DNA of 64,000 nt from Psychrobacter sp. M13 (lineage in GTDB: Bacteria > Pseudomonadota > Gammaproteobacteria > Pseudomonadales > Moraxellaceae): contig NZ_CP132194.1 of NCBI RefSeq assembly GCF_030718935.1, forward strand, positions 1,488,001 to 1,552,000, written 5' to 3'. Shown piece after piece: positions 46,799-56,833 of the stretch; the stretch's first letter is position 1, and every line of letters starts with the position of its first letter. A program made the translations under genes and the position numbers. The notes under the pieces are model-generated. The model had not been told where the DNA came from and did no database searches. It saw only the letters and a program-made list of their open reading frames with translations.

Positions 46799-46880
46799 AC
46801 AAGTATCCTATAATAGTAAAGTATTAGATAATAAAAAGAGTTTAGAGCAAGCGCTAAGTAACTAAGTAAAGATCACTAAG

Positions 46881-47075
46881 CTATAGCTCATCGGAGAATG
46901 GCGTCGACTCTGCGGGTAAAGTATACTCTTCACTTGCCCAAGCCCCTAAATCCATAAGCTTACAGCGCTCACTACAAAATGGCTTTGATTTATTATCTTG
47001 CCATGGTGTTTTAGTGCCGCAACGCGGGCAAGGGTAAGTTTTGGGTAGCGTTTCGGTTTTTGATGATGTTGTCAT
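46881..47075 (-). CDS. yacG: DNA gyrase inhibitor / zinc-ribbon protein YacG
   Basis: The 64-residue protein has the four zinc ligands of YacG: CPRCG near residue 16 and FCSERC near residue 33, followed by the acidic LGAWASEEYTLP motif. E. coli YacG binds GyrB and lowers supercoiling activity. The usual partner genes coaE and pilD-type peptidase are not beside it here. The tail (residues 50-64) is short and variable. Confidence 0.9.
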   Translation of the reverse strand: MTTSSKTETLPKTYPCPRCGTKTPWQDNKSKPFCSERCKLMDLGAWASEEYTLPAESTPFSDEL

Positions 47076-47298
47076 AAGGCTGAAGATGTACTCGTAATAG
47101 TGATAGAAAGTGTCATCAATGAAGAAGAATGGTTATAATAGCATGCGCTTATAAAAAGACAAATATAGCTGAATTTAAAACAGTAACTAAGAAGATGTAG
47201 GCTGCTAACTTATAGTCTGAACGCGGCTATCAACCATCTTAGCAAAGCCGGCGTTAAGGTAGCTTGTTTAAGACATCAACCAAATTATTAATAGTGAT

Positions 47299-48133
47299 AA
47301 ATAGCCTAAGTAAATTATTATAACTAATACTATATAAAATGAAGAGGTATAAATGCTCGATCAGCAAAAAATGTCGCATAAACAGTCAAGAGCCTTTCAG
47401 GCAGATAAGTTATCACCACCGCGCGATTTCACTATCCCTGAAGCTTTAGCGAGTACCAAAAAAATTAATCAACCTTTAGTTTTAGAGATTGGTGCAGGGA
47501 AGGGCAAACATGCTTTGCTATTTGCCAGTCAAAACCCAAACAAGCAGCTAATAGCTATTGAGCGTACTCGTAACAAGTTTGAGGCGTTTTCTAAGCTTGC
47601 CACAGAGCATAATCTGACTAACCTAACCCCAGTCCATGCCGATGCTATCGCTTGGATCGTTCATGCTATAAAGCCTAAGAGCATTGCCTGTATTTATATT
47701 CTATATCCTAATCCTGAACAGCATAACCCCAATCAGCAGTGGTTAAACATGCCCTTTTTTGAATTTTTATTATCGCGCTTGAGCGAGGGCGGGGAGGTGA
47801 TATTAGCAACTAATATCGAAAGCTATATGGGTAATGCTCAGCAGCAAGCTAAGTCTATATGGTGTCTACCCACACTATGTGAAAAAGTCCCTGCTGATAG
47901 TCAACGTACTCACTTTGAAGTCAAGTACTTAGCACGTAACGAAACCTGCTGGCAGCTAACGATGACTAAGCCTAAAGGCTATAGGACTAGATTTGATAAT
48001 TGGGTAACAGCACATAAGAAATAGCCTAAGTAACCATGATGACTAGCTCATAGAGAAGCTACAACACTCAGTAGGCAAGACAGGATTATTAAAGTTTATT
48101 ACTTGATCTAGAAACATAAAATAGCCTAAGTAA
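47299..48133. repeat. Three 15-bp direct repeats around the TrmB-like gene
   Basis: AAATAGCCTAAGTAA occurs identically at 47299-47313, 48019-48033 and 48119-48133. The first precedes the gene, the second contains its stop and the third lies 100 bases further. In this AT-rich sequence chance is possible for two copies but less so for three within 835 bases. Confidence 0.5.
47353..48024 (+). CDS. TrmB-like SAM methyltransferase, divergent
   Basis: The 223-residue protein resembles tRNA (guanine-N7)-methyltransferase: motif I is LVLEIGAGKGKHALLFA and a TrmB-like IAIERTRNKFEAF follows. The catalytic region, however, reads YPNPEQHNPNQQWLNMPFF instead of the FPDPWPK-RHH-R of true TrmB, so a different substrate or inactive state is possible. 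Class I Rossmann fold is certain; specificity is not. GAGG lies upstream of the ATG. The gene is flanked by 15-bp direct repeats (47299, 48019, 48119), the second including its stop codon. Confidence 0.75.
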   Translation: MLDQQKMSHKQSRAFQADKLSPPRDFTIPEALASTKKINQPLVLEIGAGKGKHALLFASQNPNKQLIAIERTRNKFEAFSKLATEHNLTNLTPVHADAIAWIVHAIKPKSIACIYILYPNPEQHNPNQQWLNMPFFEFLLSRLSEGGEVILATNIESYMGNAQQQAKSIWCLPTLCEKVPADSQRTHFEVKYLARNETCWQLTMTKPKGYRTRFDNWVTAHKK

Positions 48134-48149
48134 AAAAACTAATGAAATT

Positions 48150-48172
48150 AAAAACCGCCACTAAAGGGCGGT
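48150..48172 (-). terminator. Terminator of the ABC1/UbiB-family gene
   Basis: ACCGCC (48154-48159) pairs with GGCGGT (48167-48172), and the minus strand continues with TTTTTA. It lies 40 bases past the stop of the kinase-like gene. Confidence 0.75.
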
Positions 48173-48211
48173 CAAATTTTATGGCTTATTCGATCAAAGA
48201 TAAAATAGAAC

Positions 48212-49603
48212 TTACAAAAAAGGTTTTACTAATTTATCTGAATTGGTATGAGCATCTAGCACTGTTAAAAAGGTATAAGCTCCTATGAACTTACGACTGA
48301 TGAACATAAACTCTTTTGGTGGTAAATTAAACTCAAGTGATTGCATGGCGCGTTGAGCCGTCGCTGAAATACGTGAATGCAGTTTACTATTAGCCCAAAC
48401 GTAACGCTGATTCTCATCCAAGCAATTAGTAGGGATATCAGGGTTAGTAGCAGGATCACTAAAAGGCTCAGTGGCTAATAAAAATAAAGCCGCGATATCT
48501 GAGTTAACCTTTTCGCTCATGCTATAGAAGAAGTCATAGCCCGTCATAGCCTGTTTCATAGCTTCATGATCATGGTGATAGCCTGCACGAAGTAGGCCAT
48601 GTGCTATCGTTAACAGATGATTATCAAACTGACGAATTGCCCCAAAGTCTAGCAATACTAGCTTATCTTGTTGATCCTCAGTATCAGCAATACGAATGAG
48701 ATAGTTACCAAAGTTTGGATCGGTTTGCATCTCGCCCCATACAAAAATCTCTTGCATCATGATCTCAATGGCCGCTTGACCAATCGCATTACGGCGCTCA
48801 TGAGACAATACCTGCAATGATTCCGAGGTGATCGATACACCTGACTCATAGCTCATACATAACAGATATTTGCTAGAGTAGTTGCGGTTAATCTTTGGCA
48901 CGACATAACGGGCATCATCTTGCAGACGCTGATAAAAACGCTCAGTGGTCGCCGCCTCAATAGTATAGTCAACCTCGACATGCAACAAGTCGCGAATCTC
49001 TTCAAACCAAGTATCTAGCGCGCGCGTTTGCGGTACCGCATTGCTCACCTTTAAGAGACGCTTGAAAAGAGCTAGATCTGAATCAATAGCATCAGCCACA
49101 CCTGGGTATTGGATCTTTAATACCACATCTTCACCAGTAGCTATAATAGTAGCGCGATGAACTTGGGCTAGGGAGGCCGTACCGATAGGGACAGGGTTAA
49201 CCTCAAGCTCATCTAACTTGTCACCCAAAGTACGACGTAGTGTTTGCTCGATTTTTGGCCAAGCAAGGGTAGCGGTATCATCGTTGAGCGTTTGCAGAGC
49301 ACGAGTAATCTCAGGAGGCAGTACATGCTCGCCATACATCGCTAGCATCTGACCGATCTTGACTACTGAGCCCTTAAGTTTACCGAGCTCTTCGGCGACA
49401 TAATTTGCTTGAGCCTCCATAAAGACTTGGTTGCGCGCAGAGCGAGCTTTTTTATCCAAGAACATACCAGACACGCTGTTACCTGCCCAGCGTCGACCGA
49501 TGTTTAAAGAAGTTTTTGCAATCGACATACGACGCTCAAAGCCTGAGGTTTTCAGATTATCGATGGATTGCTTGTTATTAGGTCTAGTCGTATCATTTGC
49601 CAT
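48212..49603 (-). CDS. ABC1/AarF/UbiB-family atypical kinase
   Basis: The 463-residue protein belongs to the ABC1 (UbiB/AarF) atypical kinase-like family. It shows the family's KxGQ motif in KGSVVKIGQMLAM and the Ala-rich nucleotide loop in IGTASLAQVHRA. The catalytic lysine is in VVLKIQYPG and the metal aspartate in LVLLDFGAI. Such proteins are linked to ubiquinone synthesis or lipid homeostasis. True UbiB is usually in a ubiE-ubiJ-ubiB operon and has C-terminal membrane helices; neither is seen here, so this is probably a second family member of unknown role. The start has no strong ribosome-binding site. Confidence 0.83.
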   Translation of the reverse strand: MANDTTRPNNKQSIDNLKTSGFERRMSIAKTSLNIGRRWAGNSVSGMFLDKKARSARNQVFMEAQANYVAEELGKLKGSVVKIGQMLAMYGEHVLPPEITRALQTLNDDTATLAWPKIEQTLRRTLGDKLDELEVNPVPIGTASLAQVHRATIIATGEDVVLKIQYPGVADAIDSDLALFKRLLKVSNAVPQTRALDTWFEEIRDLLHVEVDYTIEAATTERFYQRLQDDARYVVPKINRNYSSKYLLCMSYESGVSITSESLQVLSHERRNAIGQAAIEIMMQEIFVWGEMQTDPNFGNYLIRIADTEDQQDKLVLLDFGAIRQFDNHLLTIAHGLLRAGYHHDHEAMKQAMTGYDFFYSMSEKVNSDIAALFLLATEPFSDPATNPDIPTNCLDENQRYVWANSKLHSRISATAQRAMQSLEFNLPPKEFMFISRKFIGAYTFLTVLDAHTNSDKLVKPFL

Positions 49604-49771
49604 AAGTATAGGTGTTTGCCAGAGTAGTTATGATTTGTGGGTTCAAGCCTCATAATACAAGTGAGTGTTGCCACCAATATACAAAATTGTATCATACTAA
49701 ACGCTATTGATTGGTAGCAGATAACGTCTGCTGAGCACACGTTAAAGTAATCATGGTAGTTCTTAATAAAT

Positions 49772-49803
49772 AAAAACGCTGTCCGATTGCTAAGACAGCA
49801 CTT
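49772..49803 (-). terminator. Terminator of purD
   Basis: GCTGTC (49778-49783) and GACAGC (49794-49799) pair, and the minus strand continues with TTTTTA. It lies 38 bases past the purD stop. Confidence 0.75.
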
Positions 49804-49841
49804 TTAAACTATAAAGGTCCGATATTATTATCAATAAATGG

Positions 49842-51203
49842 TCAGAGCATTTCGCGACTGATAGCATGATGGCCAATATCACGACGATAATGAGCACCTT
49901 CAAAGCTAATAGCACCTGTGACCATCAGCGCCGCTTGCTGCGCATTTGATATCGTGTTAGCAAGGGCAGTGACACATAACACGCGCCCGCCATCGGTAAC
50001 CACTTCTTTTTCACTATTTGTATTATTGGTATAGTCATCAGCGCTATCACTATCGTTAGACTTAGCAAAAGTTGTACCGGCATGAAATACTTTTACTGCT
50101 GTATTTATATCTGTTGTCAGTGCTGGCAATCCTGATATTACATCACCTTTTGATGAGCTCTCAGGATAGCCTTTTGAAGCAACTACGATACCAAGGGCAA
50201 CTCGATCATCCCAATCCGCTTGACTAGGCAAATTTCCCGCCAGCCCTTGAGCCACTAAATCCACCATTGAAGACTGCAACCGCATAAGAATAGGCTGGGT
50301 CTCAGGATCACCTAAACGGCAATTGAATTCAATGACCGAAGGGTTACCAGACTCATCAATCATAAGGCCTGCATATAAAAATCCAGTATAAGGATGACCC
50401 GCTGATTTCATGGCATCAACCACAGGCTGAATCACTTGCGCCATAGTTTTTTCATAAACACTGTCGGTAACGACTGGCGCTGGAGAATAAGCTCCCATAC
50501 CGCCTGTATTCGGTCCCATATCACCTTCAAAAGCACGTTTATGATCTTGGCTGGTCGCCATTGGCAAAATATTATCGCCATCAATCATACAGATAAAGCT
50601 GGCCTCTTCACCCGATAAGAACTGCTCAATGACCACTCGGCTACCAGCCTCACCGAACTTGTTGCTAGCCAGCATATCGTCTATAGCAGCATGTGCTTGT
50701 TCTATCGTTTCGGCGACGATGACACCCTTGCCAGCAGCGAGGCCATCCGCTTTTATCACAATAGGCGCGCCTTGCTCATCAATATAATTCTTAGCTAACG
50801 CAGCATCCGTAAAGCCTTCATAAGCGGCGGTTGGGATATTATTGGTCGCCATAAACTCTTTAGCAAAAGTCTTAGAACCCTCCAATTGCGCGCAATAAGC
50901 TGTTGGACCCCAAGCTTTTATTCCTGCATCACGACAAGCATCGACTATACCAGTGACTAATGGCGCTTCTGGCCCAACAATCACCATATCAATATTATTA
51001 TTTTGACAAAAATCAATAACAGCGCTATGCTCGCCAGCCGTTTCACTAGTCGTTTTTAGGACTACGTTTTTGCATTTTGGTTCAAGAGCAGTGCCTGCAT
51101 TACCAGGCGCGACATAGACTTGTTGTACCTTGCTATCTTTGGCACACTGCCATGCCAAAGCGTGTTCGCGTCCACCTGCACCTAATACCAAAATATTTAT
51201 CAT
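49842..51203 (-). CDS. purD: Phosphoribosylamine-glycine ligase (GAR synthetase)
   Basis: PurD joins phosphoribosylamine and glycine with ATP in purine synthesis. The 453-residue protein begins NILVLGAGGREHALAW, and has the ATP-grasp core (APIVIKADGLAAGKGV) and the DPETQPILMRL block with metal ligands near residue 300. Compared with the standard 425-430 residues it has an additional acidic stretch of about 20 residues near 375-400 (KSNDSDSADDYTNN), just before the DGGRVL segment, probably a surface loop. The purH gene is not adjacent. Confidence 0.95.
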   Translation of the reverse strand: MINILVLGAGGREHALAWQCAKDSKVQQVYVAPGNAGTALEPKCKNVVLKTTSETAGEHSAVIDFCQNNNIDMVIVGPEAPLVTGIVDACRDAGIKAWGPTAYCAQLEGSKTFAKEFMATNNIPTAAYEGFTDAALAKNYIDEQGAPIVIKADGLAAGKGVIVAETIEQAHAAIDDMLASNKFGEAGSRVVIEQFLSGEEASFICMIDGDNILPMATSQDHKRAFEGDMGPNTGGMGAYSPAPVVTDSVYEKTMAQVIQPVVDAMKSAGHPYTGFLYAGLMIDESGNPSVIEFNCRLGDPETQPILMRLQSSMVDLVAQGLAGNLPSQADWDDRVALGIVVASKGYPESSSKGDVISGLPALTTDINTAVKVFHAGTTFAKSNDSDSADDYTNNTNSEKEVVTDGGRVLCVTALANTISNAQQAALMVTGAISFEGAHYRRDIGHHAISREML

Positions 51204-51669
51204 ATGCCGTGCCTTTTATGTCTAAAGTCGTATTGTGAGCGAAAAAGTCGCATCGTAAGCTAAATAGTACCAAGGGTGACGAATCATCATCTGTATGCTT
51301 ATGCTCATTACTGAGCATAGATTGGTTAGAGACTTCACCATACATTGTCCAGCTGCATTCTAGCAAAAAAACACTAGCGATTACATTGATAAAATCGTGT
51401 TTTGTGCTTTAGCCATGTTTTGTGCTTTAGCTATGCTTGTGGATGCGTTACACTTTGATATAGTCGTTGTAGAACGATACTAATAAGATGTTAAATAATT
51501 ACGCTGTTCAATAATAAGGAATGTGTAAGGTCAAGGTTAAAAAAAGATCGATACGTAAAATTTACTTGTCATCACTAATAGATGCTTGATAAAGATACTG
51601 CCAATAATATGATCAAAAGTTAAAATAACAGTCAATTCAAAAATCAAACTTATTAAAAGGATTTAATCC
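51204..51669. other. Divergent intergenic region purD / glutamate dehydrogenase
   Basis: The 466-base spacer carries the promoters of both genes. An 18-bp unit is tandemly repeated at 51399-51434 with one mismatch (GTTTTGTGCTTTAGC-C/T-AT). A possible plus-strand promoter is TTGATA at 51455-51460 with TACTAA 17 bases later. No gene is supported in it. Confidence 0.5.
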
Positions 51670-54600
51670 ATGCTTAACTCTCTCAATATTACAACAGAAC
51701 GCATCGAACAAATAAGCGACATTGCCACCAGTTATGTGCAAAAGGATAAATCGCTACTCGATCACTTTGTGCGCACCTATTACCAACAGCTGCATCGTGA
51801 TACCGCTGATGCTACGAGTGATGCCGATCTTGCGGGTATGGTTCTGCATCATTTCACTTTGCTCAAAGCCTATAACGGCAAGCAGCCACAGCTCGCAATT
51901 ATCAATCCATCGGCTGAAGAGCAACACTTTCACAGCTCGCATACTATTATTCAGATGGTCGCTTATGATCGACCATTTTTGGTAGATACCTTACTTATGG
52001 GTCTTGAAGAGCATGGGGTCGACGTCCATCGAACTTACAACACCATTGTCAATGTGCAACGTGATGATGACGGTACTATCACGCACGTTGAAAATGCTGA
52101 GGAAAGTGCTACTAATCATTTATCATTGATTCATTGTGAGATCGCTTACCAAAATAATGACAAGCTCGCTGAACTACAGAAGATATTGTTCGACAAAGTA
52201 GACACCCTTGATATCGTGGTTGGCGACTGGAAACAGATGCGCGAACGTCTAGTGGATATAAAGCAAGAGATTGCAAAAAAACCACTACCTGAATCCTTTT
52301 ATCCGCATCAAGAAATTCAAGATTTTTTGGAGTGGATATTGAACGATCATTTTATTTTCTTGGGATACCGCGAGTATCGCACAGAAGGGGGTCGTTATAT
52401 TGAGGTTAATGAATCGTCAAAAAATGATGCCAAAGATAGCAGTGCTGATTTAGATTTATTCACTGTTGCTAAAAGTGGTCTTGGATTATTGCGCAGTGAT
52501 AAACAAGACGCTATATCAGAAAGCTTCAGCAAACTCCCTAAAGAGTTGAAGCGACTATTGACTGAGCCTAGAGTGCTAATGCTGTCTAAGTCAAGCCGTG
52601 TATCGCCGATACATCGCCCCGTCTATATGGACTTTTTGGGTATTCATAAGTTCGACGATAATGGCAAATTAGTAGGTGAGTACCGTTTTATTGGACTATT
52701 GACCTCGCAAGCCTACCAGTTGAGCGTACAGCACATCCCATTATTACGTGAGAAAGCCAATCAGATCATGGCTATGGCGAAGCTACCTCGTGATGGACAT
52801 GCACACTACAAGATGATGCATGTCATCAACTCATTACCACGCGATGATTTATTCCAAGGCAATGTAGAAGAGCTATTTCCTATTGTTTCAGGCATAACTC
52901 AACTACAAGATAAAAAAAGCTTACGCTTATTTAGCCGTATCGATCACTATCAGCGCTTTGTGTCTTGCTTGGTCTATATTCCACGTGACAAGTTCAACAC
53001 CGAGCTGCGTATCAAAGTACAGCACATGCTCAAAGAAGCTTATGGTGGGGCTTCGTCTGGCTTTACCACTGAGTTTGATGAGTCTGAACATGCCCGCGTT
53101 CATGTGCATGTTCGTACCACGCCAGGTCAAGTCAATGACGTCAATACTAGTGAGCTTGAGGCTGAGTTGTCAGCGCTGATGCAGTCATGGAGCGATCACT
53201 ATGAAGAGATGCTGCTGGATAATGTCGGTGAACAGCAAGCAAACGCTCTTAATCAGCGGTTTCTAGGTTATATTCCTGCCGCCTATCAAGAGCGTTTTGA
53301 TGGTCGTACTGCGGTAGAAGACATCAAGCGCTTATCTCGACTATCAGATAGTCAACCAATGATTTGGCACTTGTATCAGTCAACAGGAGATGCGGGTAAT
53401 CAGTTACATCTCAAGCTATACGGTCGCCAGCAACCTATTATCTTATCCAAAATATTACCTGTACTTGAGAACTTTGGTGTGGCGGTATTCTCAGCTCAGA
53501 CTTACGAGTTTGACTTACCCGAGCAGACTATTTGGATGCAGGAATATGAGCTCACCTTAGAGCATGTCGATAAAGTCGATATGCAAGTGGTTCGAGGTCA
53601 ATTCGAAGATAGTCTCAAGCAGATTTGGGCAGGACGCGTGGAGAGCGATGCCTTTAACGAGCTGGTGTTAATCACTAAGCTAGATACTTTCGATGTGGTC
53701 GTGCTACGAGCATTGTCACGTTATATGTTACAAGCCCGTGCCCCTTTTTCTAGTACTTATATCACCCAAGCGGTCGTCAAAAACAGTGCTATTAGTATCT
53801 CATTAGTTGAGCTTTTTCATGCACGCATGAATCCTCAGCATGATGAAGTAACGCGCTTAGCAAAAACAGTAGAGCTGCAAGAACACATTACTACGGCATT
53901 GGTCAAGGTTGATAGCCTAGATGAAGATCGTATCCTACGTTGGTATCTAGATTTGATCAACGCTATGGTGCGTACTAACTTTTATCAGCGCGATGAGAAC
54001 AATGAGCGTAAAGATAGACTTTCTTTTAAATTCTTAGCTGCAAAAATTCCAAACTTACCTAAGCCAAAGCCAATGTTTGAGATATTTGTGTACTCTCCTC
54101 GCGTTGAAGCGGTACATATGCGTGGCGGAAAAGCGGCACGTGGTGGCCTGCGCTGGTCAGATCGAATGGAGGACTTCCGTACTGAGGTGCTCGGTCTGGT
54201 GAAAGCACAAATGGTCAAAAACGCCGTCATTGTGCCAGTAGGCTCTAAAGGTGGCTTTATCGTTAAGACCAAAAGCATGGCGGATGGGCGTGATGTGTTT
54301 CAGGCAGAAGGGATCGCTTGTTATCAGACATTCTTACGCGGCATGCTCGATGTGACAGATAATATCGTTGATGGGAATATCGTCCCGCCAGCCAATACCG
54401 TCCGTCATGATGAAGATGATCCGTATTTAGTTGTCGCCGCTGATAAAGGCACAGCAAGCTTCTCTGATATCGCTAACGCTATCTCTACTGAATATAACTT
54501 TTGGCTCGATGATGCCTTTGCCTCTGGTGGCTCAGTAGGGTATGACCATAAAGCTATGGGTATTACTGCTCGTGGTGGCTGGGAGTCGGTCAAGCGTCAT

Positions 54601-56529
54601 TTCCGTATGCGTGGAATGGATATTCAAGGGCGCGATGACTTCACCGTCGTCGGCATCGGTGATATGAGTGGTGATGTATTCGGCAACGGTATGCTGCAAT
54701 CACGACATACCAAGCTGGTCGCTGCCTTTAACCACATGCATATATTCATTGATCCAAACCCGGACCCTGAAGCGTCATATATTGAGCGTGAGCGCCTGTT
54801 CAATATCCCACGCTCAAGCTGGAGTGATTATGAGCAATCTCTGATCAGTCAAGGCGGCGGTGTATTCTCCCGCACCGATAAGACCGTTGCTATCAGTAGT
54901 GAGATGAAAGCGCTGTTCGATATCAGTGCCGATAGCCTAGCGCCTAATGACTTTATTAGTGCACTATTGCGCGCGCCAGTCGATCTGTTGTGGAATGGTG
55001 GTATTGGTACTTATGTGAAGAGCAGTAATGAGACTCATGCTGATGTCGGTGACCGTGCTAATGATGCGGTGCGTGTCGACGGTCATGAGTTGCGTACTGC
55101 CATTATCGGTGAGGGCGGTAACTTAGGGTTTACTCAACAAGGGCGTATTGAATACGCACAGACAGGAGGACGTATTTATACTGATGCTATCGATAATTCA
55201 GGTGGCGTCAACTGCTCGGATCATGAAGTCAATATCAAGATTTTACTGGGTAAAGTGGTCGAGCAAGGCGACATGACTCTCAAGCAGCGTAATGAGTTGC
55301 TTGAGAGTATGACCGATACGGTTGCGCAGTTAGTATTGCGTCAAAACTATCTACAACCGCAAGCAATCGAGCTAAGTCATATCCGTGCTGCCGCAAACTT
55401 AAGTGATCATCAGCGCTTTATTCAACAGCTAGAATCTGAGCAGCGCTTAGATCGTGCCATTGAGTATTTGCCCTCGGATGATGAGATTGCTCGTCGCCAA
55501 AAAGCAGATACTGGCTTGACCAATCCTGAGCTAGCAGTGGTCATGGCTTATGGCAAAATGTGGGTCTATGATAACCTGCTATTATCTGACCTGCCTGATG
55601 CGCCATATTTCATTAACGAGCTACGTAAATACTTCCCAGAGGAGTTGGCGTCACGCTTCTTTGATGAGATGACAGAACATCGCTTGCATCGTGAGATTAT
55701 TAGTACTTACTTGACCAATAGCGTAGTCAACCGCTTAGGTATCGAAGCGCTGTTCCGTCTTTATGAAGAAACTGATCAGTCGCTTGCGACTATCATCCGT
55801 GCTTATGCCATCACCCGTGAAGTGTTTCAAGTGTCCAAAGTATGGAATCTGCTTGAGTCTCTAGACAATAAAGTTGATGCTAAAGTGTTGCTAAAGCTAG
55901 AGCTGAGTCTACGTGACTCACTCGAGCGTGGTGTGGTTTGGTTCATTAATGCCTTTGGGCAAGATCTGCAAGTTGCCGATATGATTGAGCGCTTCTCTGG
56001 TAGTGTCGAGCAATTGACCAAAGGCGGCGGCTTTATCGAGCAGCAGTTTGCTGATTATCTACAAGAAGATACCGCAGCGTTGAATACCGATGGTCTGTCA
56101 GATAGTGATGCTATGTTCTTTGCTATTCTACCTTATCGTGTCGATGCCCTTGATGCCGCATTGCTTGCTGAACAGTATGAGCGCTCTGTCGATGATATTG
56201 CCTCGTTATACTTTGAGGCGTATCAGGTCTTGCAGTTAGATTGGATGATGGAGAATATCGCCACATTGCCGCAGCAAGACTATTGGGATCGCCGCGCTCG
56301 TCATGCCTTGGTCAATGAGCTATCGCGTAGCCTACGCTTATTGATGGATGCGATACTATCACAGCCAGATGCCAAACAGGCCTTTAGCGACTGGAAGTCT
56401 CGTCATAGCGCTCATCTACAGTCAGTCACAGGTGAGATGAAAAAACTAGACAGTAATAATGATAGCATCATCAGTCTGTCGACTTTATCAGTATTGATGA
56501 GTGAGCTGAGTGGCATTGCTAGCAAATAG
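51670..56529 (+). CDS. NAD-dependent glutamate dehydrogenase, large (GDH180-type)
   Basis: The 1619-residue protein is of the large bacterial NAD-GDH class, which deaminates glutamate to 2-oxoglutarate and ammonia for carbon use. The N-terminal 650 residues form ACT-like regulatory modules, and the catalytic core follows. It includes KAARGGLRWSDRMEDFRTEVLGLVKAQ with the lysine-containing segment PVGSKGGFIVK, and later GIGDMSGDVFGNGML that binds NAD. The C-terminal 500 residues are helical and typical of this class. A strong AAGGA lies before the ATG. It is monocistronic, followed by a terminator. It could collect glutamate or oxoglutarate flux from the hydroxyproline and gamma-glutamyl pathways, but no regulatory link is visible. 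Confidence 0.94.
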   Translation: MLNSLNITTERIEQISDIATSYVQKDKSLLDHFVRTYYQQLHRDTADATSDADLAGMVLHHFTLLKAYNGKQPQLAIINPSAEEQHFHSSHTIIQMVAYDRPFLVDTLLMGLEEHGVDVHRTYNTIVNVQRDDDGTITHVENAEESATNHLSLIHCEIAYQNNDKLAELQKILFDKVDTLDIVVGDWKQMRERLVDIKQEIAKKPLPESFYPHQEIQDFLEWILNDHFIFLGYREYRTEGGRYIEVNESSKNDAKDSSADLDLFTVAKSGLGLLRSDKQDAISESFSKLPKELKRLLTEPRVLMLSKSSRVSPIHRPVYMDFLGIHKFDDNGKLVGEYRFIGLLTSQAYQLSVQHIPLLREKANQIMAMAKLPRDGHAHYKMMHVINSLPRDDLFQGNVEELFPIVSGITQLQDKKSLRLFSRIDHYQRFVSCLVYIPRDKFNTELRIKVQHMLKEAYGGASSGFTTEFDESEHARVHVHVRTTPGQVNDVNTSELEAELSALMQSWSDHYEEMLLDNVGEQQANALNQRFLGYIPAAYQERFDGRTAVEDIKRLSRLSDSQPMIWHLYQSTGDAGNQLHLKLYGRQQPIILSKILPVLENFGVAVFSAQTYEFDLPEQTIWMQEYELTLEHVDKVDMQVVRGQFEDSLKQIWAGRVESDAFNELVLITKLDTFDVVVLRALSRYMLQARAPFSSTYITQAVVKNSAISISLVELFHARMNPQHDEVTRLAKTVELQEHITTALVKVDSLDEDRILRWYLDLINAMVRTNFYQRDENNERKDRLSFKFLAAKIPNLPKPKPMFEIFVYSPRVEAVHMRGGKAARGGLRWSDRMEDFRTEVLGLVKAQMVKNAVIVPVGSKGGFIVKTKSMADGRDVFQAEGIACYQTFLRGMLDVTDNIVDGNIVPPANTVRHDEDDPYLVVAADKGTASFSDIANAISTEYNFWLDDAFASGGSVGYDHKAMGITARGGWESVKRHFRMRGMDIQGRDDFTVVGIGDMSGDVFGNGMLQSRHTKLVAAFNHMHIFIDPNPDPEASYIERERLFNIPRSSWSDYEQSLISQGGGVFSRTDKTVAISSEMKALFDISADSLAPNDFISALLRAPVDLLWNGGIGTYVKSSNETHADVGDRANDAVRVDGHELRTAIIGEGGNLGFTQQGRIEYAQTGGRIYTDAIDNSGGVNCSDHEVNIKILLGKVVEQGDMTLKQRNELLESMTDTVAQLVLRQNYLQPQAIELSHIRAAANLSDHQRFIQQLESEQRLDRAIEYLPSDDEIARRQKADTGLTNPELAVVMAYGKMWVYDNLLLSDLPDAPYFINELRKYFPEELASRFFDEMTEHRLHREIISTYLTNSVVNRLGIEALFRLYEETDQSLATIIRAYAITREVFQVSKVWNLLESLDNKVDAKVLLKLELSLRDSLERGVVWFINAFGQDLQVADMIERFSGSVEQLTKGGGFIEQQFADYLQEDTAALNTDGLSDSDAMFFAILPYRVDALDAALLAEQYERSVDDIASLYFEAYQVLQLDWMMENIATLPQQDYWDRRARHALVNELSRSLRLLMDAILSQPDAKQAFSDWKSRHSAHLQSVTGEMKKLDSNNDSIISLSTLSVLMSELSGIASK

Positions 56530-56556
56530 TTAATTGGAAATTGAAAGTCATAATAC

Positions 56557-56592
56557 AAAAAACCACTCTTAAGAATTTAAGGGTGGTTTTTT
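56557..56592. terminator. Bidirectional terminator after glutamate dehydrogenase
   Basis: AACCACTCTT pairs with AAGGGTGGTT (one G-T pair) and is bordered by A and T runs of six or more. It ends the glutamate dehydrogenase transcript and, on the other strand, the sbcD-LRR-sbcC transcript. Confidence 0.85.
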
Positions 56593-56665
56593 ACGTTGGT
56601 TGTTGGCTTTTGTAAATGCAAACACAATAACTATCAAATAAACAGTCTGTGAAATTAGTAGTGTC

Positions 56666-56809
56666 CTATACGGAGCTGGCAATAAGCATCGAGGCTATTA
56701 CGGCGAAACAAAATACCGCAATAGGTAAAATATTGCTATAGAAAAAGGCTATCAGTGCTTTTATAAAACCAGTCATCTCACCATCTTTTAACCATACTTT
56801 TATGACCAT
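56666..56809 (-). CDS. Possible small membrane protein, 47 residues
   Basis: From ATG 56809 the frame reads a charged start (MVIKVWLKDGEM), two hydrophobic stretches (FIKALIAFFYS and PIAVFCFAVIASMLIASSV) and a stop at 56666. An AGG lies about ten bases upstream. It begins 24 bases after the sbcC stop and before the shared terminator, so it could be the last gene of that operon. There is no homology that I can recognise, and chance is possible in AT-rich DNA. Confidence 0.35.
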   Translation of the reverse strand: MVIKVWLKDGEMTGFIKALIAFFYSNILPIAVFCFAVIASMLIASSV

Positions 56810-56833
56810 AGCACTAATACCTGTATTGTACTG

